Source of the DNA: Rhizobiaceae bacterium
GTDB taxonomy: Bacteria > Pseudomonadota > Alphaproteobacteria > Rhizobiales > Rhizobiaceae
Length of the DNA stretch: 32,965 bases
Assembly (NCBI GenBank): GCA_026981655.1
Contig: JALSIJ010000015.1
Span: 1-32,965 of the forward strand
Direction of reading: 5' to 3'
Part shown: in pieces, positions 24,460 to 31,896 of the stretch
Numbering within the stretch: position 1 is the first letter of the stretch
Layout of the letters: each line of letters opens with the position of its first letter
Translations under genes and position numbers: made by a program
Notes under the pieces: generated by a model
The model's database searches: none
What the model saw: only the letters and a program-made list of their open reading frames with translations
What the model was told of the DNA's origin: nothing

Positions 24460-26151
24460 ATGTTTTCAAGACGCGATTTTCTACAATGGGCAGCTGTTAC
24501 CGCATCTGTTACCGGTTTTTCAGGTGGCCTGACCAAAGCTGCTGCACAACAAAAACTCACTCAGGATGATCTACTGAAGTTTGATTCCAAGGGTCAGGTA
24601 ACCCTGCTGCACATCACCGATGTCCACGGACAACTCAAGCCTCTCTATTTTCGTCCCCCATCAGAAAACTTCGGTGTTGGCGCCTTTGAAGGCATACCGC
24701 CGCATCTGGTTGGCGAAGATTTTCTGAAACATTTTGGTATAAACAAGGGAAGCCCCCTCGCCTACGCTCATACCATGGTTGATTATGTCAACATGGCCAA
24801 AGCCTACGGCCGACTGGGCGGGCTGGATCGCACCGCCACCTTGGTAAAAGCCATTCGCGGCGAGCGCGGCGACAACAAGGTTTTGATGCTCGATGGCGGA
24901 GATACCTGGCAGGGATCCTACACGTCACTCAAAACCAATGGTCAGGACATGGTTGATTGCTTCAAACTTTTGAAGCCGGATGCTATGGTTGGCCACTGGG
25001 AATTCACCTTTGGTGCCGACAGGGTCAAAGAAATCATCGAACAGATGGATTATCCATTCCTGGCCAGCAATATCGTTGATACTGATTTCGAGGAGCCGGT
25101 TTTTGAGAGCACCAAAATGTTCGACAAGGGCGGTGTTAAGGTAGCTGTCATCGGCCAGGCGATGCCCTATACGCCGATCGCCAATCCACGCTGGATGTTC
25201 CCGGAATGGTCGTTCGGTATCCGCCAGGAAACACTGCAGGAAAACGTCAACAAGGCCCGTGATGAGGGCGCTCAGGTTGTCGTTCTGCTCTCCCACAACG
25301 GTTTTGATGTAGATCAGAAGCTCGCAACTGTCATAACCGGCATTGATGTTATTTTGGCCGCCCATACCCACGATGCCATTCCGCACGCAATCACCGTCGG
25401 CAAGACCATTTTGCTTTCCTCAGGTTCTCACGGCAAATATCTCGGCCGTATTGATCTGGACGTTAAAGGCGGCAAGGTCGTTGATTTCTCCTCATCGCTT
25501 ATTCCGGTATTCTCTGATGTGATCGACCGCGACCCTGAAATGGCCGCAAAAATTGATGAGGTACGCGCTCCTTATGAACAGGAATGCCAGCGGGTTATCG
25601 GCAAAAGCGAAGGCCTGCTCTATCGTCGTGGCAACTTCAATGGCACCTGGGATGATCTCATCTGTCAGGGACTGATTGAAGAGCGCGATGCTGAAATCTC
25701 GCTTTCACCCGGCTTCCGCTGGGGCACAACCTTGTTGCCGGGTCAGGATATTACCATTGATGACCTCTACACCCAAACATCGATGACATATCCTTCTGTT
25801 TACCGATTGGAGATGTCGGGCAAGCAGATCCACGACATTTTGGAAGATGTCTGCGATAACCTGTTCAACAAAGACCCGTTCTATCAACAGGGCGGCGATA
25901 TGGTGCGGGTTGGTGGCATGAGCTACACAATCGAGCCGAAGAAAGAAATCGGCTACCGCATCACCAACATGACCAGCATTAAATCAGGTAAACCAATTGA
26001 GGCCACGCAAAATTATGTGGTCGCGGGCTGGGCCTCAGTCAATGAGGGCACAGAAGGGCCTGCGGTCTATGATTTGATGGAAAAATACATCACCCGACTT
26101 GGCGTTGTGCCACCATTGGAAAATGACCGCATCAAGGTCCTAGGAATGTAA
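24460..26151 (+). CDS. soxB: Sulfate thiol esterase SoxB
   Basis: 563 residues with a twin-arginine signal (FSRRDFLQWAAVTASVTG). It is a manganese-dependent enzyme of the 5'-nucleotidase fold that releases sulfate from the S-sulfonated SoxY arm. Metal and active-site motifs are HITDVHGQLKP (D54, H56), LDGGDTWQGS, VGHWEFTFG (178-183 region), LLSHNGFDVDQ and AAHTHDAIPH. The length is normal for SoxB. AGAGG precedes the ATG. A terminator lies on each side, so it is a separate unit or weakly linked to soxXYZA. Confidence 0.95.
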   Translation: MFSRRDFLQWAAVTASVTGFSGGLTKAAAQQKLTQDDLLKFDSKGQVTLLHITDVHGQLKPLYFRPPSENFGVGAFEGIPPHLVGEDFLKHFGINKGSPLAYAHTMVDYVNMAKAYGRLGGLDRTATLVKAIRGERGDNKVLMLDGGDTWQGSYTSLKTNGQDMVDCFKLLKPDAMVGHWEFTFGADRVKEIIEQMDYPFLASNIVDTDFEEPVFESTKMFDKGGVKVAVIGQAMPYTPIANPRWMFPEWSFGIRQETLQENVNKARDEGAQVVVLLSHNGFDVDQKLATVITGIDVILAAHTHDAIPHAITVGKTILLSSGSHGKYLGRIDLDVKGGKVVDFSSSLIPVFSDVIDRDPEMAAKIDEVRAPYEQECQRVIGKSEGLLYRRGNFNGTWDDLICQGLIEERDAEISLSPGFRWGTTLLPGQDITIDDLYTQTSMTYPSVYRLEMSGKQIHDILEDVCDNLFNKDPFYQQGGDMVRVGGMSYTIEPKKEIGYRITNMTSIKSGKPIEATQNYVVAGWASVNEGTEGPAVYDLMEKYITRLGVVPPLENDRIKVLGM

Positions 26152-26177
26152 TACGAGCAGAATTTGTTCAGAAACAA

Positions 26178-26209
26178 GTCCGGCGAGAATTATCCCGCCG
26201 GGCTTTTTT
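26178..26209 (+). terminator. Intrinsic terminator after soxB
   Basis: GTCCGGCG and CGCCGGGC (one G-U) form an 8-bp stem, loop AGAATTATCC, followed by TTTTTT at 26204-26209. It sits 27 bases past the soxB stop. Confidence 0.82.
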
Positions 26210-26330
26210 GTCGGCTGGTAAGCCGCGCTCCGCAAAGCTCGGCACTACTGATCGCTAAAATTACAGGAAATTTACTTTCCAAAACTCCGAAATTGCCCAA
26301 TAGTGCCATTACAACATTAAGGATAGCACC

Positions 26331-27143
26331 GTGGTTGAAGGTATCATGCTTGTCTGGTTCGTATTAACGGGCCTATCGCTGGCATTCATTATTATTGACA
26401 TTCCAAAAACGCCTGAATCAGTAGTGCTCAAATGGGCATTCATTATTCTGGTTGCGTTTACCGGGCCTCTGGGTGCATTTTTCTATGTGTTTGGTTGCCG
26501 CGAACCCTTAAAGGGGACGCACGAACAATATGTATCAACAACCTGGCGGCAGGTGCTTGGATCAACAATGCATTGTGCGGCAGGAGATGGCATTGGCATA
26601 ATCGTTGGGGCGGTGCTTGCAGCCTTGTTTCATTTATCGACCTGGGGTGATTTCACCCTTGAATACGCCCTTGGCTTTGGTTTTGGCTGGGCATTTTTTC
26701 AGGCATTCGCCATGCGCGATATGGTTGGCGGCTCCTATATCCGCTCACTCAAAGAAACATTCATTCCCGAACTGGTATCAATGAACCTGCTGATGGCCGG
26801 CATGGTTATCACCATGAAATATCTGATGCCGCGCATTGAAGGTGCGCCGGATCCAGCCAAGCCTGAATTCTGGTTTGTTATGTCAATGGCGATGATCGTC
26901 GGTTTTATTTTTGCCTATCCGATAAACTGGTGGCTGGTCGTCAACAATATGAAACATGGAATGCTGACTATTTCAGTCGGCACTGATGCGGCACACGGCA
27001 GCCATTCAACAAAGCCAGAGCGCAATGAACATGACGATCATAGCACAAAGCAACGGCCGGGAGCAGGCACAGTTTTATTGGTAACATTTGCAACATTTGC
27101 CATTTTGATTGGCGGCCTTTGGCTAACCGGCAAGTTCTTTTAA
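26331..27143 (+). CDS. DUF4396 membrane protein
   Basis: 270 residues from GTG at 26331 with TAAGGAT at good distance (an ATG 5 codons later is the alternative). About six hydrophobic segments. The family core is TTWRQVLGSTMHCAAGDGIG (M80, H81, C82 possible metal or redox residues) and GFGWAFFQAFAMRDM. A soluble stretch near 222-246 is rich in His, Asp and Lys. The function of DUF4396 is unknown. It follows soxB after a terminator, on the same strand, but is probably its own unit. It is about 200 bases from soxB with no other gene between. Confidence 0.82.
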   Translation: MVEGIMLVWFVLTGLSLAFIIIDIPKTPESVVLKWAFIILVAFTGPLGAFFYVFGCREPLKGTHEQYVSTTWRQVLGSTMHCAAGDGIGIIVGAVLAALFHLSTWGDFTLEYALGFGFGWAFFQAFAMRDMVGGSYIRSLKETFIPELVSMNLLMAGMVITMKYLMPRIEGAPDPAKPEFWFVMSMAMIVGFIFAYPINWWLVVNNMKHGMLTISVGTDAAHGSHSTKPERNEHDDHSTKQRPGAGTVLLVTFATFAILIGGLWLTGKFF

Positions 27144-27166
27144 ACCTGCTCCATATTGATCAAAAA

Positions 27167-27182
27167 AATTGGCGCGCCAATT
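27167..27182 (-). terminator. Palindromic terminator between convergent genes
   Basis: AATTGGCGCGCCAATT is a perfect 16-base palindrome. On the minus strand it is followed by a run of T (AATTTTTTTG), so it ends the TetR transcript; on the plus strand it may also stop the DUF4396 transcript. Confidence 0.7.
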
Positions 27183-27191
27183 AAAGGAAAT

Positions 27192-27794
27192 TTACTCCAT
27201 ACTCTGAAACTTTGAAAAATCCGGAAGCATTTCCTCAAATTGTTGAATTGCATCATCTACAAGAGGAAAATTTTTCTGCTGCGCCAGCATCAGACTGGTA
27301 AACCCGTGAACCAGTGACCAAACAAGCATACGCATTTTTTCCAGTGATTTCGCGTCTGTTGAAAATGGCAGGCAAATATTAGTCAATGTCTCATATGCAT
27401 GGCCAGAACTGGCGCCAAGCGGCGGTTCTTCGCGGATCAATTCCGTACCGCCAAACATCAAAGAAAACAGCGCCGGGTTCTCAATAGCGAACAAAATGTA
27501 ACCCCGGCATGCTGCACGAACTACCTCTGACGGATTTGATGGTGATACCTTCTTAATCTCACACTTCATCGAAGCATCAAAAATCTCAAATCCCGCGGCG
27601 GCAATAGCGCTACGCAGATTTGTCAGCGATGCAAAATGATGGGCAGGCGCCGCATGCGAAACACCCGCAACGCCGGCAGCTTTTCGAAGTGTCAGGGCTT
27701 CAAGCCCACCTTCGCGTAACAGCTGAACTCCAGCCTCAATTAGCGCGGATCGTAAGTTCCCGTGATGATGTGAAGGTTTTGTTGAGGCGGTCAT
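27192..27794 (-). CDS. TetR-family repressor
   Basis: 200 residues. The N-terminal helix-turn-helix reads HHHGNLRSALIEAGVQLL, then LTLRKAAGVAGVSHAAPAHHF, characteristic of TetR members with a WHG-type C-terminal domain. The ligand domain has MLVWSLVHGFTSLMLAQ. It is divergent from the DUF2306 gene, and two operator-like dyads lie between them, so it most likely represses itself and that gene. The inducer is unknown. Confidence 0.9.
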   Translation of the reverse strand: MTASTKPSHHHGNLRSALIEAGVQLLREGGLEALTLRKAAGVAGVSHAAPAHHFASLTNLRSAIAAAGFEIFDASMKCEIKKVSPSNPSEVVRAACRGYILFAIENPALFSLMFGGTELIREEPPLGASSGHAYETLTNICLPFSTDAKSLEKMRMLVWSLVHGFTSLMLAQQKNFPLVDDAIQQFEEMLPDFSKFQSME

Positions 27795-27878
27795 AAAAAT
27801 TCCACAGCTTGAAACAAGGGGCTTTATTTGTGCGGTTTATGAAATCAAATAATCCATTGCAATGTTATCCACCTGCTA

Positions 27879-27893
27879 CTTGACACTGTCAAG
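27879..27893. promoter_or_regulatory. TetR operator candidate 1
   Basis: CTTGACA-C-TGTCAAG, a perfect 7-base dyad. It contains a TTGACA on each strand and so would cover the -35 elements of both divergent promoters. It resembles the second dyad at 27906, centre-to-centre 27 bases away. Confidence 0.6.
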
Positions 27894-27905
27894 ATAATTC
27901 AATAA

Positions 27906-27920
27906 CTAGACATCGTCAAG
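27906..27920. promoter_or_regulatory. TetR operator candidate 2
   Basis: CTAGACA-T-CGTCAAG, an imperfect copy of the dyad at 27879 (11 of 15 bases the same), 22 bases before the DUF2306 start. Confidence 0.5.
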
Positions 27921-27942
27921 TTTAGCCGGGGATTGTCAAAAA

Positions 27943-28563
27943 ATGACCAAAACAGCCTATATCACCGTCGCAGTGCTTAGCATATTGATTGCCCTTACAA
28001 CGCTGCGCGCCCTCCCCCTTGGGTTGGGCCAGGCGTTTTTTGATATGGCCGACCATATTCAGCAACGAAAAATCTTCTTTTTGATGCACATAATTGCTGC
28101 ATCAATTGCCTTGCTTTGCGGGGTTCCGCAATTCGCCAAAAACATCCGCCAACAATATCCACAAATTCACCGCTGGACAGGCAGAGTTTACGTGATTGCG
28201 GTGATGGTTGGCGCGCTCGGCGGAATGTCTCTGGCATTAAACGCCATTGCAGGCACGATTGCCATTTGGGGGTTTACGCTGCTTTCCCTCCTTTGGGTGA
28301 TCACCACGGGAATGGCCATTTGGCATGTCCGTGCCGGCCGGATTTCATTGCACAGGGATTGGATGATCCGCTCCTTTGCCTTGACCTTCGCAGCAGTAAC
28401 CTTACGCCTGCAATTGGGCGGGCTCGTTTTTGGAACGGGTATGGATTATGAGCAGGCGTCACTGATACTTGCCTGGTCGTGCTGGGTGCCAAACCTGATT
28501 TTTGCCGAATGGTGGATCGCACAAAAACGCCCCGGGAAACTTTTGGTTTCACCCGGAGCGTAA
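27943..28563 (+). CDS. DUF2306 membrane protein
   Basis: 206 residues with about six hydrophobic segments. Family landmarks are HRWTGRVYVIAVMVGALGG, SLHRDWMIRSFALTFAAVTL and WVPNLIFAEWWI. The conserved His residues (HIIAAS, HRWTGR, HVRAG, HRDW) recall haem- or quinone-linked membrane proteins, but the function is unknown. It is controlled with the divergent TetR gene through the dyads at 27879 and 27906. GGGGAT is the likely ribosome site. Confidence 0.85.
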   Translation: MTKTAYITVAVLSILIALTTLRALPLGLGQAFFDMADHIQQRKIFFLMHIIAASIALLCGVPQFAKNIRQQYPQIHRWTGRVYVIAVMVGALGGMSLALNAIAGTIAIWGFTLLSLLWVITTGMAIWHVRAGRISLHRDWMIRSFALTFAAVTLRLQLGGLVFGTGMDYEQASLILAWSCWVPNLIFAEWWIAQKRPGKLLVSPGA

Positions 28564-28597
28564 AGGCTAATAAATTGGCTTTCCAGTCTTGCCGTGC

Positions 28598-29053
28598 TTA
28601 TGGACGCACATAGCTGTAACCGGCTTCCTGCAGCGTAATTAACTGCACAACGCCGGAGGGAACCATTGTAGCTTCTTCAATCAGCTCAATTTTTTTGCCT
28701 GCTTTTTTAGACATCTTGCTGTGGGTATTACCACAAGCCGAGAACTGCAAATTATCAATTTCAAGCGACATTTTAGCAATGCGGTCAGCAACCGGAGAGG
28801 TATCCTTACGCAACATATGAAGACCAGGGCCATAGACCACCACTTCAATAATCACTTTTTCACCCTTGGCATCGTAATATTTGCGAACATTTTTCACATT
28901 ATTCAACGCCATGTTCAACTTCTTTGGATCAGACTCATCCACATGAATGGCGACCTTGTGAACGATCGGTTCAGCCAACACACTCTGTGGCGCAATGGTA
29001 AAAATGGTAAATGCAAATGCAATGACCATCATTAGTTTGGTTAGGTTTTTCAT
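28598..29053 (-). CDS. Exported DsrE-like protein
   Basis: 151 residues with a signal peptide (to about SVLAEP). The mature part follows the DsrE/F-like fold: VHKVAIHVDESDPKKLNMAL, then EVVVYGPGLHMLRKD, VADRIAKM, LQFSACGNTHSKM and ATMVPSGVVQLITLQEAGY. The only cysteine, C107 in FSACGNT, lies at the position of sulfur-binding cysteines in this superfamily. A sulfur-carrier role in the periplasm is plausible beside sox and fcc genes; it is not proven. GGAGGAGAG precedes the ATG. It is 148 bases downstream of the solute-binding protein on the same strand. Confidence 0.85.
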   Translation of the reverse strand: MKNLTKLMMVIAFAFTIFTIAPQSVLAEPIVHKVAIHVDESDPKKLNMALNNVKNVRKYYDAKGEKVIIEVVVYGPGLHMLRKDTSPVADRIAKMSLEIDNLQFSACGNTHSKMSKKAGKKIELIEEATMVPSGVVQLITLQEAGYSYVRP

Positions 29054-29082
29054 ATATTCTCTCCTCCCGAGATTTGTTTAAT

Positions 29083-29088
29083 ATTATA
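29083..29088 (-). promoter_or_regulatory. -10 element before the DsrE-like gene
   Basis: On the minus strand TATAAT lies 30 bases upstream of the ATG. No convincing -35 hexamer stands at 16-18 bases. It suggests the DsrE-like gene can be transcribed apart from the solute-binding gene. Confidence 0.3.
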
Positions 29089-29201
29089 GACTTTAGATTA
29101 CCGCAATTCATTCTGCATCAGAAGCACCATAGATCAAATCAATTCGACGTGGGTTAGTGATCCTTATTATAATTGCAGGGTTTCTCTAAAACTCCCCCCA
29201 A

Positions 29202-30167
29202 CTATTTGCTCGGAATCGGGCGAATAATCAGCTCTTCTGCCGTCGCCTTCACGAACGCATATTTGGCATAAATATCCTGCGCCTGATCGGTTGCCAGATA
29301 TTTCAAAAATGCTCGCGCATTAGCCTGATTGCGACCGTTGGTTAATGGGCCAATAGCATAATTGACCTTGGTCGCCTGATCATAGGGTGGGGTAATTTCC
29401 ACGCCATCAATCGGGCGCCCAAGTTTTTTAGCATGCGCAATTTCAGAAACCCACACAATTCCCACATCAGCCTGATTGTTTTCTATCCGGTCTGGCGTTT
29501 CACGGTGGTGGCGCGAAGTAAACCAGGTTTTGCCTTCAACCGCCCAGCACGAACGACACTTTGCATCACCTGTCACTTTTTCATACAGGCCCAGCTCCTT
29601 TAACATCTTAGAACCGTAGAATTTGAAAATACCCTCAGTCAGTGGATTAGGGTGCGATTGGACAATGTCATCACGCCCAAGGTCTTTAACGCCCTTAATA
29701 TTTTTCGGGTTACCCTTGGCAATCATCAATTGAAGTTTGTTATGAATGTAGACGATGTAATCGCTCATCACTCCCTTGGCCTTCAATTTCTTCAGGTGGC
29801 CCAGATTAACACTGGCAAACAGGTCCGGGTTCATCGCAGTTTTCTGCCCATTGATTTCACCCTGCTTGAGAATTTGCCCTTTTAAAATTTGCCCCGGTGG
29901 AATGGTTTCCACATAGATCGACTTGATGTCACTGTGTTTGGCCTGAAAATCCTTGATCAGCTCTTCCATCACCATGAACTGATTGCCTGCCAGATACATC
30001 ACCAGCGATGCTGTATAGCTATCACCGATCTTGCCGTAATCAATCGTGCCATCTGAATTGAACGTACGATAATCTTTTGAATGACCCGCATCACTTGCAG
30101 CAAAGCTTGAAAATGATGCTGATGCGAATAATGCAACAGCAATGCCTATCGATACAAAAATTTTCAT
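29202..30167 (-). CDS. Orphan extracellular solute-binding protein
   Basis: 321 residues with a signal peptide (to about SSFAASD). It has the type II periplasmic-binding fold, nearest in style to molybdate/tungstate-type proteins: IGDSYTASLVMYLAGNQFMV, LMIAKGNPKNIKGVKDLG, NQADVGIVWVSEIAHAKKLG and NARAFLKYLATDQAQDIYAK. An unusual insert GDAKCRSCWAVEGKTWFTSR carries a CRSC pair (C204, C207); with no following His it is not a haem site. No permease or ATPase accompanies it. It sits just downstream of the membrane regulator, so it may present a ligand to that sensor; inference. GGGAGGAGAA precedes the ATG. Confidence 0.8.
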   Translation of the reverse strand: MKIFVSIGIAVALFASASFSSFAASDAGHSKDYRTFNSDGTIDYGKIGDSYTASLVMYLAGNQFMVMEELIKDFQAKHSDIKSIYVETIPPGQILKGQILKQGEINGQKTAMNPDLFASVNLGHLKKLKAKGVMSDYIVYIHNKLQLMIAKGNPKNIKGVKDLGRDDIVQSHPNPLTEGIFKFYGSKMLKELGLYEKVTGDAKCRSCWAVEGKTWFTSRHHRETPDRIENNQADVGIVWVSEIAHAKKLGRPIDGVEITPPYDQATKVNYAIGPLTNGRNQANARAFLKYLATDQAQDIYAKYAFVKATAEELIIRPIPSK

Positions 30168-30248
30168 TGGTTTTCTCCTCCCGAATTGATCACCGCCAAA
30201 CCCGGTTCGTTGACCGGAATTGAGGCGTATGATTGTGAGAGGGTAGTT

Positions 30249-30316
30249 GCCTAAACCCCGGCTTAATAGCTGGTATGAACCTGTACATCACCCTCGGAAA
30301 CACCCTAGGTTTAGGC
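30249..30316. promoter_or_regulatory. Separated inverted repeat GCCTAAACC / GGTTTAGGC
   Basis: Perfect 9-base arms at 30249-30257 and 30308-30316, 50 bases apart, in the 152-base gap between the regulator stop and the solute-binding gene. The pair could be two half-sites for a LuxR-type protein or a long-range hairpin in the message. Confidence 0.35.
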
Positions 30317-30319
30317 CTG

Positions 30320-31573
30320 CTAACCTGTCTGATTGCTAAGCAATTCACGTTCAATGGCAATTCGAACCAGATCCGCCAGACTATCAGCATCCAGTTTTTC
30401 CATCAGATGCTTACGATGAAACTCAACGGTTTTGGGACTAATCTCCAACGCTCTTGCAACCTCTTTATTGGTCTTTCCAGAAACCACCAGCCCCAGAACT
30501 TCATTTTCGCGAGGGGTCAATCGTAGAAATGGCCGACCATCAGTATTGCCGCTCGCGGTACGTGGGTTTTGGCGAAAAAATTTGAGCTGCCAATAAAGCA
30601 CCCCACCACCCAATAAAAGCACAATCGCAATGCCGGAAATTATCCATTTATACATATCAGGCTCACGTTTAGTGCCTGCTTTTTGAACAGCCAGCAAAAG
30701 CTTGCGAACTCCACCATCATACATCGGTGTATTCCAGCCCCCATAGCGGCCCTGGCGCGCTGCCTCATTAGCCTCGTCAATGGCAAACAAAATCTGGGCA
30801 ACACGTTTGCGCATTTTTGCCGATGTTATGCGAGTTGCCGCAAAGGTCCATTCAGGAAACAGGTTCGTTGACAGGGATAATTCAAACCCGTCAATCTTCT
30901 GCGGATTGAGAATGCGTATGTCACCTCGTGAAATTTTTCCAGCCGCAATCATTGATTCAATAATTCCGGTTCGCACGGTTCCCGCATCCTCCTCCCCCCG
31001 AATTACCGCCATTACAATTTCATCCTGCGGAAAGCCCAGATATTTTATTGCCCGCAAATCCTTATGAGGGTCAATCCCGCTGCTCTGCATGGTAAAGGCA
31101 GCAGCAAGAAAACCACCAAAAGCACTGGGCGCAACCGCTGCAAACGATTTATCTCTCAAATCCCCCAGAGAGCGGATATCATGCCTGTTGGCTTTGGTAA
31201 AAATTACCGCTCCATACCTGTTTCCTGTGGCGGGCTGGCCGCCTCGATCAGATTTCAGCGTGGCAACCTTGGTGAGCCGAAATGCATCTGATACGCCGTA
31301 GTAATGCCCTGGATTTGTCAGCAAAAAATTGATTTCATTATTATCAAGTGCCGCCTGAACCCCCTCAAGCGACAATGGCCGCAATACGACATCATCATCC
31401 GGCAGTCGGGCATCAATATAGGCAATCGTCGGGCGCCAGCGCTGAAGTGCAAACTCCGCACCGCGATGGGCCAAAACACCAATGCTAAGAGTATCCGAAT
31501 AGGCAATAGAAACTGTCGACACGCACCCAATCAGCGCGATAGCAATTGTGCGGATAATCGAAAACTTCAACAT
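30320..31573 (-). CDS. Membrane one-component regulator: PhnD/TtrS-like sensor, TM helix, LuxR-type HTH
   Basis: 417 residues from the ATG at 31573 (TAAGGCAATT in front; frame open upstream). Residues 1-27 are a signal peptide or N-terminal anchor. About 28-298 is a periplasmic phosphonate-binding-like domain of the kind found in the tetrathionate sensor kinase TtrS: LSIGVLAHRGAEFALQRWRP, FLLTNPGHYYG, STNLFPEWTFAATR and GGWNTPMYDGGVRKLL. Residues 310-329 are a membrane helix (WIISGIAIVLLLGGGVLYWQ). Residues 351-408 are a LuxR/GerE helix-turn-helix (LTPRENEVLGLVVSGKTNKE then VARALEISPKTVEFHRKHL). No kinase or receiver domain is present, so sensing and DNA binding are in one chain. It is divergent from fccAB and upstream of the solute-binding gene. 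Confidence 0.88.
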   Translation of the reverse strand: MLKFSIIRTIAIALIGCVSTVSIAYSDTLSIGVLAHRGAEFALQRWRPTIAYIDARLPDDDVVLRPLSLEGVQAALDNNEINFLLTNPGHYYGVSDAFRLTKVATLKSDRGGQPATGNRYGAVIFTKANRHDIRSLGDLRDKSFAAVAPSAFGGFLAAAFTMQSSGIDPHKDLRAIKYLGFPQDEIVMAVIRGEEDAGTVRTGIIESMIAAGKISRGDIRILNPQKIDGFELSLSTNLFPEWTFAATRITSAKMRKRVAQILFAIDEANEAARQGRYGGWNTPMYDGGVRKLLLAVQKAGTKREPDMYKWIISGIAIVLLLGGGVLYWQLKFFRQNPRTASGNTDGRPFLRLTPRENEVLGLVVSGKTNKEVARALEISPKTVEFHRKHLMEKLDADSLADLVRIAIERELLSNQTG

Positions 31574-31806
31574 AATTGCCTTATGCCCGACATGATTGGA
31601 AACCAGTATATTAGAAATGAACAAACCGCATGTGTCCATCCTCCAATACTCAATTCGAAACAATTTACCAATCTGAGCCATTCTCATAGTCAACATCAAA
31701 AGGGGAGCTTGAAAATAAATCAGCTCATAGTGCCGTAAAATTTGAAAATTCTTTATTTTACATATACTTACAAGACCAGTTATTCCCGCTTGTGGAATTT
31801 TAGTTA

Positions 31807-31822
31807 ATTAGAACAGTCTAAT
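31807..31822. promoter_or_regulatory. Dyad ATTAGA-ACAG-TCTAAT before fccA
   Basis: A perfect 6-base inverted repeat with a 4-base spacer, 57 bases centre-to-centre upstream of the dyad at 31864. The position suits an activator site for fccA; a LuxR-type protein could bind it. Confidence 0.4.
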
Positions 31823-31863
31823 GTAGTATTATTAGCTTGATTTTTCAAAGTTTATATATAAAC

Positions 31864-31879
31864 ATTCGTCTAAACGAAT
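31864..31879. promoter_or_regulatory. Candidate SoxR/SqrR operator before fccA
   Basis: ATTCGT-CTAA-ACGAAT is a perfect dyad and an exact match to ATTC-N8-GAAT, the operator pattern recalled for SqrR. It lies directly after a TATAAA (31857-31862) and would cover the transcription start of fccA. Repression relieved by sulfane sulfur is the natural reading. Confidence 0.5.
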
Positions 31880-31896
31880 AATAGTGTGGGAACTAC

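Larger units (their letters stand above)
31574..31896. other. Divergent control region between the regulator and fccA
   Basis: 323 AT-rich bases. The regulator frame stays open to 31699, and an alternative start at 31639 has GGAGG directly against the ATG, which is too close. The half next to fccA holds two dyads (31807 and 31864) and a TATAAA at 31857-31862. No other gene is seen. Confidence 0.55.

Noticed and set aside
24925-25386. Minus-strand frame of 153 codons inside soxB
   Set aside because: Antisense shadow of a well-conserved enzyme.
29202-30167. CRSC in the solute-binding protein as a haem site
   Set aside because: The residue after the second cysteine is Trp, not His, so the CxxCH requirement fails.
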